Notes: generated from the letters alone by a model not told the origin. DNA of 64,000 bases from Heterodera schachtii (GCA_023374025.1 SIJG01000164.1:62001-126000); one strand, 5' to 3'. Numbered from the stretch's first letter, positions 1 through 11,556 are shown. Numbers and translations are program-made.

Positions 1-178
1 CATCCAAACCGGCACCCCCTTTCGGAGTCGTCGTTAGATGTTGCGGCGGGATGTCCCTCGCACCCACCGTTTATGAAGCACTGCCGGGAGGTCTGGACGG
101 TGGAGAGGGGTGTTTCGTCGGATCGACCAGTGGTCGGTCGTCAATTCTGGTTGAACTAGGCGGACGCTGGTTCTTACA
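1..178. other. GC-rich island cut by the left window edge
   Basis: About 178 bases of roughly 55-60% GC end abruptly where AT-rich DNA begins. Two forward frames are open for much of it (one from base 1 to a TAG near 157, one from base 3 to a TAA near 200) and the reverse strand is also open in long stretches, so open frame alone does not show coding. I do not recognise a protein, and it does not match the 3' ends of 18S or 28S rRNA as I know them. It could be the end of an exon, a transposon terminus or an rDNA spacer. Confidence 0.4.
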
Positions 179-532
179 AAATTTAATTTGTTATTTGCTG
201 TAATAAATTTATTTGTATGTATAAATTTTTTATGATTTGTTTTTTTGTTTTATTAATTAGACTCTTCTTTCTTATTTTTAATTTTAAAATACTTAGGATG
301 CTAAATTCGTTTGAATTTACTCTTTAATTGCATATTCATTGCTTGTCTCATGAGGTTCGATTTTTTGTTTCTTCTTTAATTTCTCTGACTGGTAGTAGTG
401 AACATAACATCCTACTTTTATGTTTTGATGTTTTTTTCAAACCTGTTAAACCGTTTCTACGTCAGAATTTCAGTATTTTATTTAATTCTCTTTTTAAATA
501 ATTATTAATTTTTATAAATTTTTCTGACTTAC

Positions 533-613
533 AAAATCTTTATAATGTGATATATGGTTTGACGGTTCGAGCCAGGAGCGCCATTATTGCAGTTTCTGAG
601 GGTTTTGGGCTTC
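533..613 (-). CDS. Candidate internal exon, unknown protein
   Basis: On the reverse strand this 81-base island is preceded by an AG after a modest pyrimidine tract and followed by a textbook GTAAGT donor. One frame is open throughout (26 codons, entry after 1 base, exit with 2), beginning KPKTLRNCNNGAP. The frame is cysteine-poor and has no motif I know. Its limits coincide with the GC-rich island, which favours an exon, but no partner exon was found and the forward strand is partly open too. Confidence 0.25.
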
Positions 614-1094
614 CTTAAATGTTTTTTAATTTTTAATATTTGTATTCTTATAATTTGGGAAAAGCTATATTTGTATATTTTTATCGGAAATTTATTAACT
701 AATTGTAATTTTTTATTTTTTATTGTTTTCTGTCACTGTGGCTAAGCGACCATTCGATTTATTTCTTGCGCGAGAATTATCATGCGTTGAATCAATTTTT
801 TAAATTACTTTCTGTTTTATTCTTTATACTAAAATTATTTTTGATAGTTTTTTAGAGATTGCTTGAGAGTCATTGCTGTATTAAGCGGTTAACTATAGAT
901 GATATGTGTTGATATGTCGGATTAACTGTGAATGAAATAAGAAACTACGCAATATAAATGAATATTGGCACACACATTTATTCTTATTCATATGAATAGT
1001 AATTCTAAAATATTATATATTTTTTTGAAATTTATTTTAAATTATACATGTATTAAGAATTGCAATAAATGTAAATGTTAAATGAGAAAAATAC

Positions 1095-1140
1095 ATGGAG
1101 CAAGCGTGCAGCTGTCTTAAAGTCCACGGATAATTCAAGG
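1095..1140 (-). CDS. Candidate internal exon, unknown protein
   Basis: A 46-base reverse-strand island with AG before it and GTATTT after it. One frame reads LELSVDFKTAARLLH without a stop. The forward strand of the same island has an ATG frame that stops after 12 codons. The exon is short, so chance is a real alternative. Confidence 0.22.
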
Positions 1141-2059
1141 CTTTAATTTATAATTCCGCAGGATTATTAGCAAAAAATTGTATTTATTTTCATCTCTGAT
1201 GAGTAGCTTTGTTTCACATTTAGCTTTTCTTAATGGAATTTGATATTCTAAAATTTTAAGATTTTTATAAATATTTGGTTGACAAAATGAATTTAATTGA
1301 AATTTAAGTTTTATATTTATTATATAATAATTAGGCGCATGTTTAATTTTTTTTTTCTTGGAACTAAAAATAACTAGCTTTTTACTTTTATAATTAATTT
1401 TTCATTCGTAAGTTCTTTTATCCATGCTTTTCATGCGCATTTTATCTTTAGGCGAATGCCCTATATTGAATATTTTTAATTAGGAATTAAATTAAAAAAC
1501 TAATCCTTTTTAAATGGTTGTATAATCAAAGCTTCTGCTGTAAATCAATAATTATTTGAATTTGATTTCGTTGATATTTATTTTGAATTTGGTATTTATA
1601 TGATCTTTCTGCTTCATTTTATTTAGTTAAAATACAATATTTATTATTTTAAAGCTTTTATGAAAAAATTCAAGATTATTTTGCGTGAATTGCATTGAAA
1701 TTTTATTACTGTTTTTTTATATTAAAATACGTGAAATTAATTCTACATTTTTCCTCTTAATTGTTTAAGTTTGAATCATTTTAATTAGGTAATTAAATAA
1801 TTTTATTGATTTGGGTTTTTAGTTCCATTTAACATAATTATACACATATTCAATGATTTCATGCTTGCATATTTAAAACAAATCGATGAAAATTTTAATT
1901 TTTTAAAATTAGCGTTTAAATTTTAATCATATTTTAATTAAAGCATAATTTATTAAAAAGACCACAAATTTTATAGTTGGTTGTTTTTCATTTAAAAGAA
2001 TGATTTTTTAATTAATATTTTTTATCTAACTCAAATTTTTCATAGTTATTTTCATTTAG

Positions 2060-2119
2060 GTGCGCATGTTGCATTATTTAAGCGGATTAAAGCCGCATTT
2101 AAGTGCACAAATGGTCATA
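2060..2119 (+). CDS. Candidate 60-base exon, unknown protein
   Basis: A strong acceptor (TTTTCATTTAG) ends at 2059 and a GTAAAT donor starts at 2120. The 60 bases between are open in phase 0 and read VRMLHYLSGLKPHLSAQMVI, 20 codons with no stop. The island is clearly less AT-rich than its flanks. The acceptor is nearly the same as the one before 4337, which suggests exons of one + strand gene, but phases do not connect directly with 3215, so an exon would be missing. No family recognised. Confidence 0.4.
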
Positions 2120-3214
2120 GTAAATTTCATTTTAATTAGAAAAATAAAGTCAATCAAATAGACATTTAAAAATTTTTTTATTATTTTCCCTTTATTTTAA
2201 TTTAATTATAATTATCGTTGATAAAATAATAGCTTTCATCTACAACAAAAAAAAAAAATTGTTACACATAAACTTTTATATAACATTTTATTATCTTTGG
2301 ATTTTTGAACTTCGATCTTCGTATGGGTTTAAAATAAGAATAAATTTTTTTGTAATTATCAAAGAATTTTACTGGAGATCTGTTAACTTTCTTCTTAAAT
2401 CCGCCAAGATACATTAATTCACAACTTGGCTCAATTTCAACCAAATTAATTTGGCTGAAAAACGAAATTTAATCAATATTGTTTTGATTATATTTCTTGG
2501 CGAATCAATTAATTATATATAATTTCTTTAGTTTTATGAATTTTTTTCTTTTGGGTTTTCTTAAATAAAATATGCCTTAATTTTGAAAAAATAAATTTTA
2601 GCCATATCATTATGCAGAAATAGTTTTTTTTGATAATAATTATTTTGCATTCAAATATTTCAATTATAATTTGATTAAATTCAAAACAATAATACATGAA
2701 AATAAGGAAATATAATTGAATGAATGAATTTTAACAAATTGGAAAATTGAATCCAATTATATTAAAACATATTTTTAAATAATAATGCTAAAATTATTTG
2801 TATAGCCTATCGAAACTCGGAATAAATGATCGTTTCTAATTCGAGATGAGCAGCATATGATGAATGCCCAAAGAAGTTACAATTTATCAAACTTAAATTT
2901 AAAAATAACTTCAGTAAGAATTTTATCTTTATTTTTAAATTTCTTTAGTTTCTTTATTTATAGGTTTATTTATCTTCTTTTTAATATGATTTTTTTTTCT
3001 AAATTTTTGATGCATATTTAATGTAAATCTCAATTCTTAATTTCATTTATTATAACTATTTTTAAGCGGGATATTTTCGTGCATTGATATTTATATAATT
3101 AATTATTAATTTCTTGTTTACTTGATGACGTTTAAGTTCTTTCCTGTGTACGCCGGTAGAGAATGAAAAATAAAAATTTAATTTTATTTACTCGATTTTT
3201 TTAAATTACTTTAG
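2120..3214. other. AT-rich stretch, possible intron
   Basis: T-rich on the + strand as in introns. Two short reverse-strand open frames (2262-2444, 2509-2697) are lysine/asparagine/isoleucine-rich products of base composition. A GC-richer spot at 2810-2880 has no convincing splice sites. A 19-base piece at 3134-3152 between AG and GTAGAG could be a microexon but cannot be supported. Confidence 0.45.
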
Positions 3215-3326
3215 TGAATTCCCTTGGCAATTCATGTGTTTGTCCATTAACTGCTCTGATTTCATGCCATTAACTGATTTGTTGTGCAATATTTGTTTGC
3301 TGTTGTTGGGGTGCTTAATTTTTAAA
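3215..3326 (+). CDS. Candidate exon with a hydrophobic segment
   Basis: Preceded by a long T-rich tract ending in CTTTAG and followed by GTATTA. The 112 bases are open from entry after one base to an exit at a codon boundary, 37 codons. It starts EFPWQFMCLSINCSDF and ends in a leucine-rich stretch (NICLLLLGCLIFK) long enough for part of a membrane helix. Four cysteines are present. The hydrophobic end may simply reflect T-rich composition. Possible exon of the same gene as 2060-2119 and 4337-4414; not proven. Confidence 0.38.
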
Positions 3327-3467
3327 GTATTATTTAAATTTGTTATTCGTAATTATTTTACCGTTTTTCATTTAAGGCTTAAAAATTTTGACATATTTCT
3401 GAATGTTAATATTCCTTAAATTTATATTCAATTTTATTTAATTTTTATATAATTCAATTAATTAAAA

Positions 3468-3670
3468 TTTTTTCTTTATTTAATTAATATTTCTCATAAA
3501 AAATGATTTTGATGAAAAACAAAAAAATTCCTCAATTCTTTTTTACATTTTTATGATTATATATTTTTCTCTATATTTGTAATAAACTTTCTATTTTTTA
3601 CTTTTTAATCTTGTTCTACACTCGATGATGACGCCAACTGACCTGCATGCACGCTTTCGGAAGCTCTTGT
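3468..3670. repeat. Module E, copy 1 (constant flank with AATAAA, variable core)
   Basis: Copy of a direct repeat also at 4738, 40766 and 46995. The shared flank holds the block AAAATGATTT..GATGA.., a stretch CTCTATATTT, and AATAAA (3581-3586) followed by T-rich sequence and TTTTAATCTTG. After TTTTAATCTTG a GC-rich core of about 60 bases begins (here with CTCGATGATGACGCC) that is shared only in part with copies at 14620 and 47127. The AATAAA plus T-rich follower resembles a + strand polyadenylation signal. Confidence 0.6.
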
Positions 3671-4024
3671 TTTAATATGTATTTGTAAAAATTTATTTTT
3701 CACAATATTTTTGCATCTAAATTCCATCAAAATTTTAAAATTTATTTAATTATTTTTGATTTTAATTATTGAAAAATCTTGAATTTTCTTAAATAAAGTA
3801 TTTTGCATACGTTTTCCTTTATTTTAATTCTTTTTTAATTAGTTTTCATTGCTTATCTTCCTGTCTCCGCTCTTTATTTAGGTGTCATTTCAATATATAT
3901 TTGTAAAAATTATTTTTCACGTCATTTCTGCATCTTAAAATCCTTCCAATTTATTTTTTTTAATTTTATTTGAAAAGCCTTGAATGTCTTAACACTAAAT
4001 ATTTTCCACTCTGCATAGAAATCA

Positions 4025-4150
4025 CATTAATCTATACCAAACTCATCAAGGAATAATTTTTCCATTTTAAACTTTTGAGTTTTACTTTAAATTTGTTTCA
4101 TCTTGTCAAACAGACTCCTGTTGAATGGGGCTTGCTTTCTTTATAAGAAA
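4025..4150. repeat. Module D, copy 1
   Basis: Direct repeat with copies at 9880, 17690, 49440 and 56690. The constant part runs to TTTTATCTTG or a close variant (here TTTCATCTTG), after which the sequence becomes GC-richer and differs between copies. Here the core contains CAGACTCCTGTTGAATGG, followed by CTTGCTTTCTTTATAAG, a block also found at 24780 and 33605. Confidence 0.55.
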
Positions 4151-4199
4151 AATTTAATTTTCTTAAATTATGATGATTATTATTGCATATTTTAGAAAT

Positions 4200-4430
4200 C
4201 AGAATAAAAATTTATTAAATGGTATCCTCAAATTTAAGGTAAGAGAAATAATTTTTGTATCTATTTGAAATTATATAAAATTTCTTTTATAGGTCAAGTA
4301 TTTAAATATTAATTAAGTTATTCTTTTTTCATTTAGACTGCCCATATTAATTCTCAAGCCTTCAGCAGATTGCCAAGGATGAAGACCATGAATGATGAAT
4401 ACTTTCCGGAATTGGTATTATATTTTATTT
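4200..4430. repeat. Exon-family segment, copy 1
   Basis: Direct repeat with 9430-9660 and 17440-17690. Shared marks are CTCAAATTTAAG, a T-rich tract, CCATATTAATT..CAAGC and the terminal TTGGTATTAT. Between CAAGC and TTGGTATTAT the copies differ in both sequence and length. Confidence 0.6.
4337..4414 (+). CDS. Candidate 78-base exon, unknown protein
   Basis: The acceptor TTCTTTTTTCATTTAG is excellent and the donor is GTATTA. Phase 0 is open for 26 codons, reading TAHINSQAFSRLP and then RMKTMNDEYFPEL; the other two frames have stops. Residue composition is protein-like despite the AT-rich setting. Two diverged copies of the same segment (9540-9650, 17550-17670) keep the end TTGGTATTAT but not this reading frame, so they are probably decayed or diversified exons. 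No family recognised. Confidence 0.45.
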
Positions 4431-4679
4431 AATTTTACGAGTTATTGCTTTGAGTAACGATGGCAACATTTCTAAAAAATACACAATAATATTAAATTAA
4501 TATTTATTATGTTTTGTCAATTTTTCAATTTTATTTATCTCTTTTATTTATTAATGGTTTTATATATTGTTCAATTTTTTACAGATGTCATTTACTTAAA
4601 TTTTCTGTAATCACCAATCATTTTTATCAGTAATTTATATAATTTCATATGTACATAAATTATTTTAAATTTTTAAAAA

Positions 4680-4737
4680 ATCTCTGCCATTCTGCGGCGG
4701 CAATGCTCGTGTGAGAAGCTCATCTCCGTTAGTAAAA
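4680..4737. repeat. Module A, copy 1 (GC-rich core)
   Basis: Pairs with 40707-40765. Both share AAAAAATCTCTGCCATTC, a GC-rich centre and ..CCG..AGTAAAATTT. Forward reading gives KISAILRRQCSCEKLISV here and KISAIPRRHARVSRLTSA in the other copy; the reverse strand gives a frame ending CRRRMAEIF-stop here and CRRGMAEIF-stop there. Which strand matters, if any, is undecided. Confidence 0.55.
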
Positions 4738-4960
4738 TTTTTTCTTTTATTTAATTAATATTTCTCAAAATAAAAATGATTTAGATGAGTAACAAAAAAA
4801 AAGTCCTCATTACTTTTTTATTTATTTTTTTGAATAAATATTTTTCTCTATATTTTTAATAAACTTTTTCTATTTTTTTTCTTTTAATCTTGACATCGAC
4901 TCTTGATTCAATCTAAGTTCTCGTATTGATTGATATGTATTTGTTTAAATTTATTTTCAC
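4738..4960. repeat. Module E, copy 2
   Basis: Same constant block as 3468-3670, directly following module A as at 40766. AATAAA lies at 4858-4863. The core after TTTTAATCTTG starts ACATCGACTCTTGATTC and differs from the other copies. Confidence 0.6.
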
Positions 4961-5394
4961 GTTTTTTTTTTACTTATTTATAAAAATCTTTATTTTTATG
5001 CATTTATTCAACTTTTTGTTTATTTAATTTCTGAATTTCATTATAAATATCTTATGTATTTGAACATGTAATCATAGTGCGGGTGTCCGTGAAATATTTT
5101 CCTGTTTTATTTTTTTGTATTTTTGCTGTTTAACACTTGTAAAATTTATTTTACATAATATTTCTTTATAAAAATCTTCTAAAATTTATAAATCATAATT
5201 TTTTGTAACTTTTCGGAAAGCCTTGAATTATCTTAAACTAAAAATTTTTGCAAAATTCTTCTTTATTTTAATTTTTACATTTTAATTAATTTTATTACTA
5301 ATGCTTAAACCATTTTATTTTTATGCATTTATTCAATTTATTGTAATTTATTGCATTCATTCATTCATTATTTAATGTATTTGCTCTTTTTAAA

Positions 5395-6168
5395 GAACTT
5401 CTGAAAATGACCCCAAAAATGGCAAAAATATGCAATTTTCTTGTTTCCGGTATGCATAAAAAATTGGAATTTTAAATTAAAAGTTAAGAAAATATGGAAT
5501 CGTTTTGGTCTTTAAAAAAAATTGTGCGCCAGCACAAAGTTGAAGGGGTGACCACCCCTTTAGCCCCTGCCCAGGAAGGGGTCTCAGAAAGTTAGACTCG
5601 GGCGGGTGTGCTTTAGCGAAATGTTAGCTCAGGCGCTATTGTATATTATTGTAGAGCTCACCTAATCACATTTTAAAAAAATTTTGGGCCCCTAGCTCAA
5701 AGTTAAATAGGTCATTTGTCCGAAAAACTTGTCAAAAAGTGGAATTTTTCCAAATTTTGTGTGCGGAGAGCTTGATATTTGTTTTTAAATGGGTTAAACA
5801 ATGTTTCGACAGGTCTAACAATGTTTGAGAGTAGTGGGACAAAGTGTCGACAAGTTGGTCAAAATGTCAAAATTTTTAACGTGATAAAATTAAGTTTTTT
5901 TGTAATTTTTTATGTCTTGAGGCATAGAAAAAGCCTTCTGGGCTTTTTTGCGCGAGTTTAGGGCAAGTGGAACGGTTAAAGATGGACGAAACGATCACGA
6001 AGAAGCCGGCCAAATAAATTATTCAAAAATTCAATTTATCCCCCCCCCCGGCACATAAATGGAGACTGGGAGATTATTTTTCAACCTAGTTCAAAGGTGG
6101 TATATAATTGGAGACCGGCAGATTAATGGAGACTGGCATATAAAAAGAGCAAATACGGTATTTTATTT
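5395..6168. mobile_element. GC-richer insert, probable non-autonomous element
   Basis: Composition changes sharply: AAGGGGTG-AC-CACCCCTT forms a perfect palindrome at 5543-5560, a C run of ten precedes CGGCACATAAA near 6045, and GC-rich words are scattered throughout. The right end carries the iterated word GGAGACTGG (about 6061, 6109, 6127) and ends in AGAGCAAATACGGTA. The same end, in inverted orientation, is at 48184-48249. No target duplication or coding capacity was found. Left boundary is approximate. Confidence 0.45.
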
Positions 6169-6240
6169 TTTCTGCCTAAAACATAAATATAAACGAAATC
6201 AAAATAATTCTATTCGTTTGGTTTGGCCGAAATTTTTTAG

Positions 6241-6357
6241 TTCTCTGAGTCAATTGTGATGACGTCATTTGGGAGACATCTATCATCCACCATTCACAAT
6301 AAATTTATTCATAATTATTCTATAAATCTTATATTATGTTTTTTTATAATAGTTTAA
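6241..6357 (+). CDS. Candidate terminal exon, paralogue of 47788-47841
   Basis: The acceptor CCGAAATTTTTTAG ends at 6240. The frame reads FSESIVMTSFGRHLSSTIHN and stays open to TAA at 6355-6357, though the AT-rich tail may be beyond the real exon. The copy at 47788 has the same acceptor and reads YSVSIFVSFGSHLSTFK-stop. The two differ by two gaps of three bases each, so the frame is kept, which supports coding on the + strand. A TGACGTCA palindrome lies inside. Family unknown. Confidence 0.42.
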   Translation, partial: FSESIVMTSFGRHLSSTIHNKFIHNYSINLILCFFIIV

Positions 6358-7127
6358 TATTTTTTAATTTTAAATAAAAAATTATGGTTATAATTAAATT
6401 GGAATAAAAAAATTATTTACAATTGTATATTTGGATTGATATTTCGTTGGGTTGTCAAACATTAAAAAATTATTTAGACCGTGCCGCCGCATCTCAAAAT
6501 GATTATTTTGAATTGCCTGTCGATTGTTTATTAAACATTTATTTTTTTGTTTTTATTTAGATTTTAATTTTAAACTTTTATTTATTTCATAATTAAATTT
6601 AATATAAAAAATTTATAAAGTTATAAAGAATAAAAAAAAATTATTATATAAATTGGAAATTAATAATGTTGTAAATTGCTGCCCCAATGTGCTTCTATTC
6701 ATTATATCGTTTTATATTGTTTCTATTCAATTAAAGTAACAATATAACTTAAAAACAATATTTACACTTTTAATTTTTAATAAAACAATAAATGGAAAAT
6801 TAGTTTTGCTTGAAAAATCATTTTGGTCATTTCAAAGCCTTGCACACTCTCCGAAGAAATTAATTTTATTTGGCTTTGTTACTTTTTTAATATTCTTATT
6901 TTTAATAATACATGCTTTTTCTTTAATTTCCTTCTTACAAAGTCTTAATAACTGAATATTATTTTTTAATTTATTGTATAGGCATATGGTATTTCTTTGG
7001 GAATTCTTTTTACTCAAAGTTTATTTAGACTATTCTTTTCTTCTAATATATCTTTTTATTATTCAAATTTTTTCTGTTTCGTTACAATTTTTATTAAAGG
7101 TGCATTTGGTGCTTTGTTTTCATATTC
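6358..7127. other. AT-rich stretch with module O copy
   Basis: Nothing coding was supported. Bases 6665-6770 are a copy of module O (TTGCTGCC.CAATG followed by a hairpin made of TATATTG and CAATATA), shared with 21790-21890 and 57245-57360. Confidence 0.5.
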
Positions 7128-7341
7128 CAGGCTGGATTTTTAGGCACAAAAAATCGCAAAATAGGCATTAAATGGGCACAAAAAATCGCAAAATAGGCAT
7201 TAAAATGCATAAAAAACCCAAAATAGGCAAATAAAAATTTTTTTTACTCGACTTTTTAGTCAGCAAATCATGTAAAAATTAACCAAAGCACTGTATCAAG
7301 TGCGCAGAAATTTTAGGCATTTGCCTAAAAATTCCAGCCAT
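7128..7341. mobile_element. hAT-like MITE relic, word AGGCA
   Basis: Terminal inverted repeats CAGGCTGGATTTTTAGGCA and, read inward from the other end, TATGGCTGGAATTTTTAGGCA (one inserted A) bound about 214 bases. The interior repeats AAAATAGGCA-like words four times and holds AAGTGCGCAGAAA, shared with the 28170-30838 element. No clear 8-bp target duplication. Its design matches the element at 21114-21666. Confidence 0.6.
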
Positions 7342-9129
7342 AATTATTATTATTTTTTTAGCTTTTTAATACTTATTTATTTGCAAATATTTCTGTGGCC
7401 CAAATAGATTATTACACGCAATTCTTTGTGCAGATTTCTTCCGGCTGACTTAGCTAATTTTTTTTTATTGTAAATTTTCAAAATATTTGGGTTTAATTTG
7501 TCAATTAAATACTTCTATTATAAAAGAAGAAATTAATAATTATCTAAATAAAATAGTCCATGCCGCTTCGTTAGGTTTTTCGATAAGATGGCATTGAATT
7601 TTAAGTTGTTTCTTTATTTTTGACTACTCAATTTTTAAATATTTCATTAAATTTCACATATAGATATTTGTGATTTATTGTTTATTTGTAATTCGTTTCA
7701 TGTATTTTGGACCTGTTTCGTTTCACCTTTCGTTTTTCGCATCAAATTTTTATTTATGAAAATTCAAATTTTTTTTTATTAAAAAATATATTATTATTTT
7801 AAAATATTTAAAAGTATATTTAAAAATATTATTAAATTATTATTGTCGTGTCCAATAAAACGAGCGATCATGAATCGTCGAAATGAACAACCATTATTTA
7901 ATATATAAATTTTTTTGAATTTTATTTGTGAATGAGCACAGCAACAAGGTTAATATTTTGTCCCAACTTTATCATTTTTTTTACAAATATTACATCTTTT
8001 TTCTTCTTTATTTATATCCTTCACAGTTTTATAAAACAATGTTTTCCTTTTTTTATTTTTTTTATAATTAATATCTAAATTTATTGCAAAACGTATTCTT
8101 TAATTTTTTTATGTATGGAGCTTAGCAACAAGGATAATATTTTGTCACAATTGTCAAGCAATTTAAACAAATATTAAAAACATTATATCCATTTTAGATG
8201 AATTATATTAGTGAGTTGTTTATTTATTTTATATTTTTTATTTAACCTAAGAGTTCATAATAGTTTTTTTGAAAAATAATATATAATCAATGTTTAAGAT
8301 TTAAAAAATAAGTTAGAAACCTGCTATTAATTAAAACGCAAAAATTTCTTTTAGTTTATAAATAAAATTATATTATAATTCTGTAATCTTTTGGTATATA
8401 TAATTTAAAGTGATTAAACCGACAGGAAGTTTGTTACAATTTCATAAAATGATTTTTTATACAAAATTATGTTTAGCAATCAATCCTTTTCTAGGAATTT
8501 TGGCTTCAAAAAACATTTAATTATATTTGTTTATGTTTTTCTTATATTTATTTAATATTTTTATTAATTTTGCTATTGTTCTTAACTTAATGGATTACTT
8601 TCTTTTGTGAATGGCTAAATTATTCGAGATAAAATGTCGGATTAATAAACTTTTTTATAAAAAATAACTCGGGATTTCTATTATGATATTTTCAATGAAA
8701 GAAATTTAAAATATTTTTTCAATACTTTAATTTATATATTTTTTCAAAAATTGTAATATCATTTATTTTGTTTTTCTTTTTTTTATTCTTATTTTTCCTA
8801 CGGAAATTCTTATTTTTTGTAAATAAAATTTTTAATCGCAACCGAGCAAACATTCATTTGAAATATAATGTATTACATTTTAAACATTTTATAAAAAATA
8901 ATCAAGCATATTTTTTAGCAATTAATAATTTGTAGTTACTTGGAAATATTTTTTATTTACTTTGAACGCTTTGTATTTCATTCTTTTTTTGCATCCACTT
9001 TCGTTTTAAAAAATATATTTCTTTATTATTAATAATTTAAAAAAATTGATTTAAACTTATTTTTCAAATCGCTCTGACACCAAAATATTTGGTGAATATA
9101 AGATTTATCACATTTATTAATATCGTATT
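7342..9129. other. AT-rich stretch, nothing supported
   Basis: T-rich DNA with small GC-richer spots at 7430-7450, 7560-7600 and 7850-7890. None has paired splice sites and an open frame good enough to call. Confidence 0.45.
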
Positions 9130-10460
9130 ATAAATGATTATTTATTGAGTGCGTTTCTCTTAATAAATATTATTTTAAATTCAAATATTGAATTCATATT
9201 TTAACAATTTTTATGAAAAGGTAATTTTTCATATATGCATTTTTGAAATTTGAAAGCTAGATTATTAGGAGGTGTATTCTTAGATGAGTGCTAGCAATCA
9301 TTATGTAAAATCAATTATGATTTAATACTTTAGAAATTATCTTGATAATCATTTCATATTTAAAGCATTTTTATGAATATTTAGGTATTTTATTTAAAAG
9401 TTATTTAATCTTCTAATTTCAGCATAAATTAAATTGTTTCTTCAAATTTAAGCTAAGAACAAATAATTTTGTATTTATTGGAAATCATACAAAAATTTCT
9501 TTTTAAGGTAAAATATTTAAAATATTAGTAATCCTTTTTTCAATTAAAATATCCATTAATTTTCAAGCTTTTTGGCTGCCAGGCTTTATTTTTAGATTTA
9601 TTTCTTCTTGGGAAATGAAATTAATCGTTCTGACCACTTTACGGGTTGGTATTATATATTTCTTTTAAAAATTATTTGCTTTGATAAATAAATTTCATTA
9701 TTTATTATATATTTTTAATTTTTTATTTAATTCTTTTATTGTATTTGAGTGAAATTTTTTAATGGTCTTAGATTACTTTTGCATTTTTGAATGTTTAATG
9801 ATTATAATTTTTCTTTTTTAGAATATCTTTTCAGTCATTCGACTAGTCTACCTAGGAAACTACATATAAATCTATTTAAAAATCATTAAGGACCAATTTT
9901 TTGAATTAATACTTTTGAGTTTTGCTTTAAATTTGGTTTTATCTTGTCGGCGCGGCGGTCCACCTGTTCGCTTTGACATTGTTTTTAAAAATTAATGGGT
10001 GGTATATTCTTGGGTTTTTATTTTTTAAGAGGCAAAACTCGATCATTTAATGTTTAATTTAAGAAATATTTTTATATTATTAACTATTTATTCTATATGC
10101 GTAAATATAAAAAATTACTTTAAGTTGACAATCTCGCCAGTAATGAAGTAGAAGATAAATTAGATTTATTCTAAGCATGGAAAACCTTGTGCGTTTTTAA
10201 GTATAAATTTTGGGTTTTTATTTCATGAAATTTTATGTTATCAATAATATTAAATAATGAATTTTAAATATTATCTTTAAAAACTAGTAATGGTTCATCA
10301 AAACACAATCATACGCTTTTCTCGTATGAAGTATATTCTCGAAAAATTGAGTCGTCTTTCTTGTACGGGTTCCGCCGTTAAGCAGCCGATAATTGATTCA
10401 TTGAACCTTTGCTCATTATCATAATAGACTTTTTCTTATAAAAGATAATTAATTGAAAAT
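9130..10460. repeat. Segmental duplication, copy 1 (partner 17060-19020)
   Basis: Long collinear similarity with 17060-19020 in the same orientation. Landmarks in both: CTCTTAATAA..TTATTTTAAATTCAAAT, GAAATTTGAAAG, GGTTGGTATTAT, CGCCAGTAATGAAGTAGA, TTCATCAAAACACAATCATACG, GCCGA.AATTGATTC and CTTATAAAAGAT. Divergence is substantial but order is kept, so this is an old duplication displaced by about 8 kb. Confidence 0.75.
9880..9990. repeat. Module D, copy 2, with GGPPVRF-coding core
   Basis: Constant part ends TTTTATCTTG at 9945. The core then reads (in the frame CGG CGC GGC GGT CCA CCT GTT CGC TTT) RRGGPPVRF. The copy at 17730 encodes DGGPPVRF with different third bases. See findings. Confidence 0.5.
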
Positions 10461-11272
10461 TTGACAAAAGATTAAAAAAATTTATGTTAGCTCTTAGATT
10501 GTTTTTTTGAGTTTAGCGTTTTAAATATTTATTTTCCTTTGTTTATTATAAACCATCTTTTCAGCAATTATTATTACTAAATTATCATTATCTTTTAAAT
10601 GAATTTTTGTCAAAAATTCTAACGTTGAACTCCAATTGAGAATCAAAATATTTAATTGAACTCAATGAATGTAAAATTTTATCAATACTTTCTAATTTAA
10701 TTATTCTTTATTTCACTTGTTTCTTCATGTCATTTTATTAATTTTTAGGTTTGTTCACCGCATTATTTTATTCATTTGAATCATTTATAAAAATTTTGTT
10801 TAAAATTTCAATTCTAAAAGTAATTGTTTAAAAATTTTATCCTTTTTGTTTACAAAAAATAGCATTTTTATAATAACCTGCTAAACTTTTTCAACTTTTT
10901 ATTTTGACGCATAAATTTGATTTCTCATTTTTAAGCTTTTCAATTATTATTGGTTTTTCAATATGGTTTAAATTAGTTTTAAAAAATTTTATTTTAAATA
11001 TTTCTTAATGAACAAAGAAATTAATAATTAATTTTCTGATTAAAATATTGTTTATCTTTTCATATCATTTTATAATTAGTAATTTAAAATTTTATTTTAT
11101 AACCATTTTACACTTCGAGTAATTTTAGAATCAATTATTCATTAAAAAGTTATTATAATCTTAATCATTAGTCCATATAAAAATTTTTATTTTAACGTTT
11201 ATCATTGGTGTTCATTTATTTAGGTTAGTTTATATCTGTTTATATTTAATATGTGAATTTATTAGATCATAG

Positions 11273-11385
11273 TGATATTTTATAATTATGAAATTTTTAA
11301 CCTCAACGCCAACACTAATTTACTCGCGAAGAAGGGAAACGGTTTAACATGTTGTTGTTTAGCATGTGCAGCAATTTGTAGGCTT
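11273..11385 (+). CDS. Candidate exon of a cysteine-rich small protein
   Basis: Entered after ATCATAG, with 2 bases and 37 codons open to a GTAAGTGCC donor at 11386. The second half reads LLAKKGNGLTCCCLACAA and then ICRL, with five cysteines within ten residues. The reverse strand of the same island is also open, but the + strand donor is the stronger signal. Phase 0 at its end joins directly to 11503-11544 across a 117-base intron. Confidence 0.38.
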
Positions 11386-11502
11386 GTAAGTGCCTGAATG
11401 TGAAGTGTATATTATATATCATATCATTTTTTTCTTAATTATATACCAAATATATTTTTTGTTTATTTTTATATTTTCACTTTTTAATTCATTGATTTAT
11501 AG

Positions 11503-11544
11503 CTCAAATTTTTCTATTTTCGTCTTTGCCCTGAACGCCCTTAA
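11503..11544 (+). CDS. Candidate terminal exon following 11273-11385
   Basis: The acceptor ATTGATTTATAG ends at 11502. In phase 0, as required by the preceding candidate exon, it reads LKFFYFRLCPERP and then TAA (11542-11544). A second frame is open on to a GTATTG site at 11557, so an internal exon 11503-11556 is an alternative. The 117-base intron with good ends makes this one of the more coherent models in the window. Confidence 0.35.
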   Translation, partial: LKFFYFRLCPERP

Positions 11545-11556
11545 TTTACATAAATA

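Larger units (their letters stand above)
181..2059. other. AT-rich stretch with two weak reverse-strand exon candidates
   Basis: Mostly T-rich noncoding-looking DNA. GC-richer spots near 545-620, 720-790, 850-960 and 1095-1140 are the only structured parts. Two are listed separately as reverse-strand exon candidates. Nothing else could be supported. Confidence 0.5.

Noticed and set aside
1..178. End of a ribosomal RNA gene
   Set aside because: No stretch matches conserved 18S or 28S 3'-end sequence as I know it.
561..572. tRNA B box in GGTTCGAGCC
   Set aside because: No A box at the proper distance and no stems.
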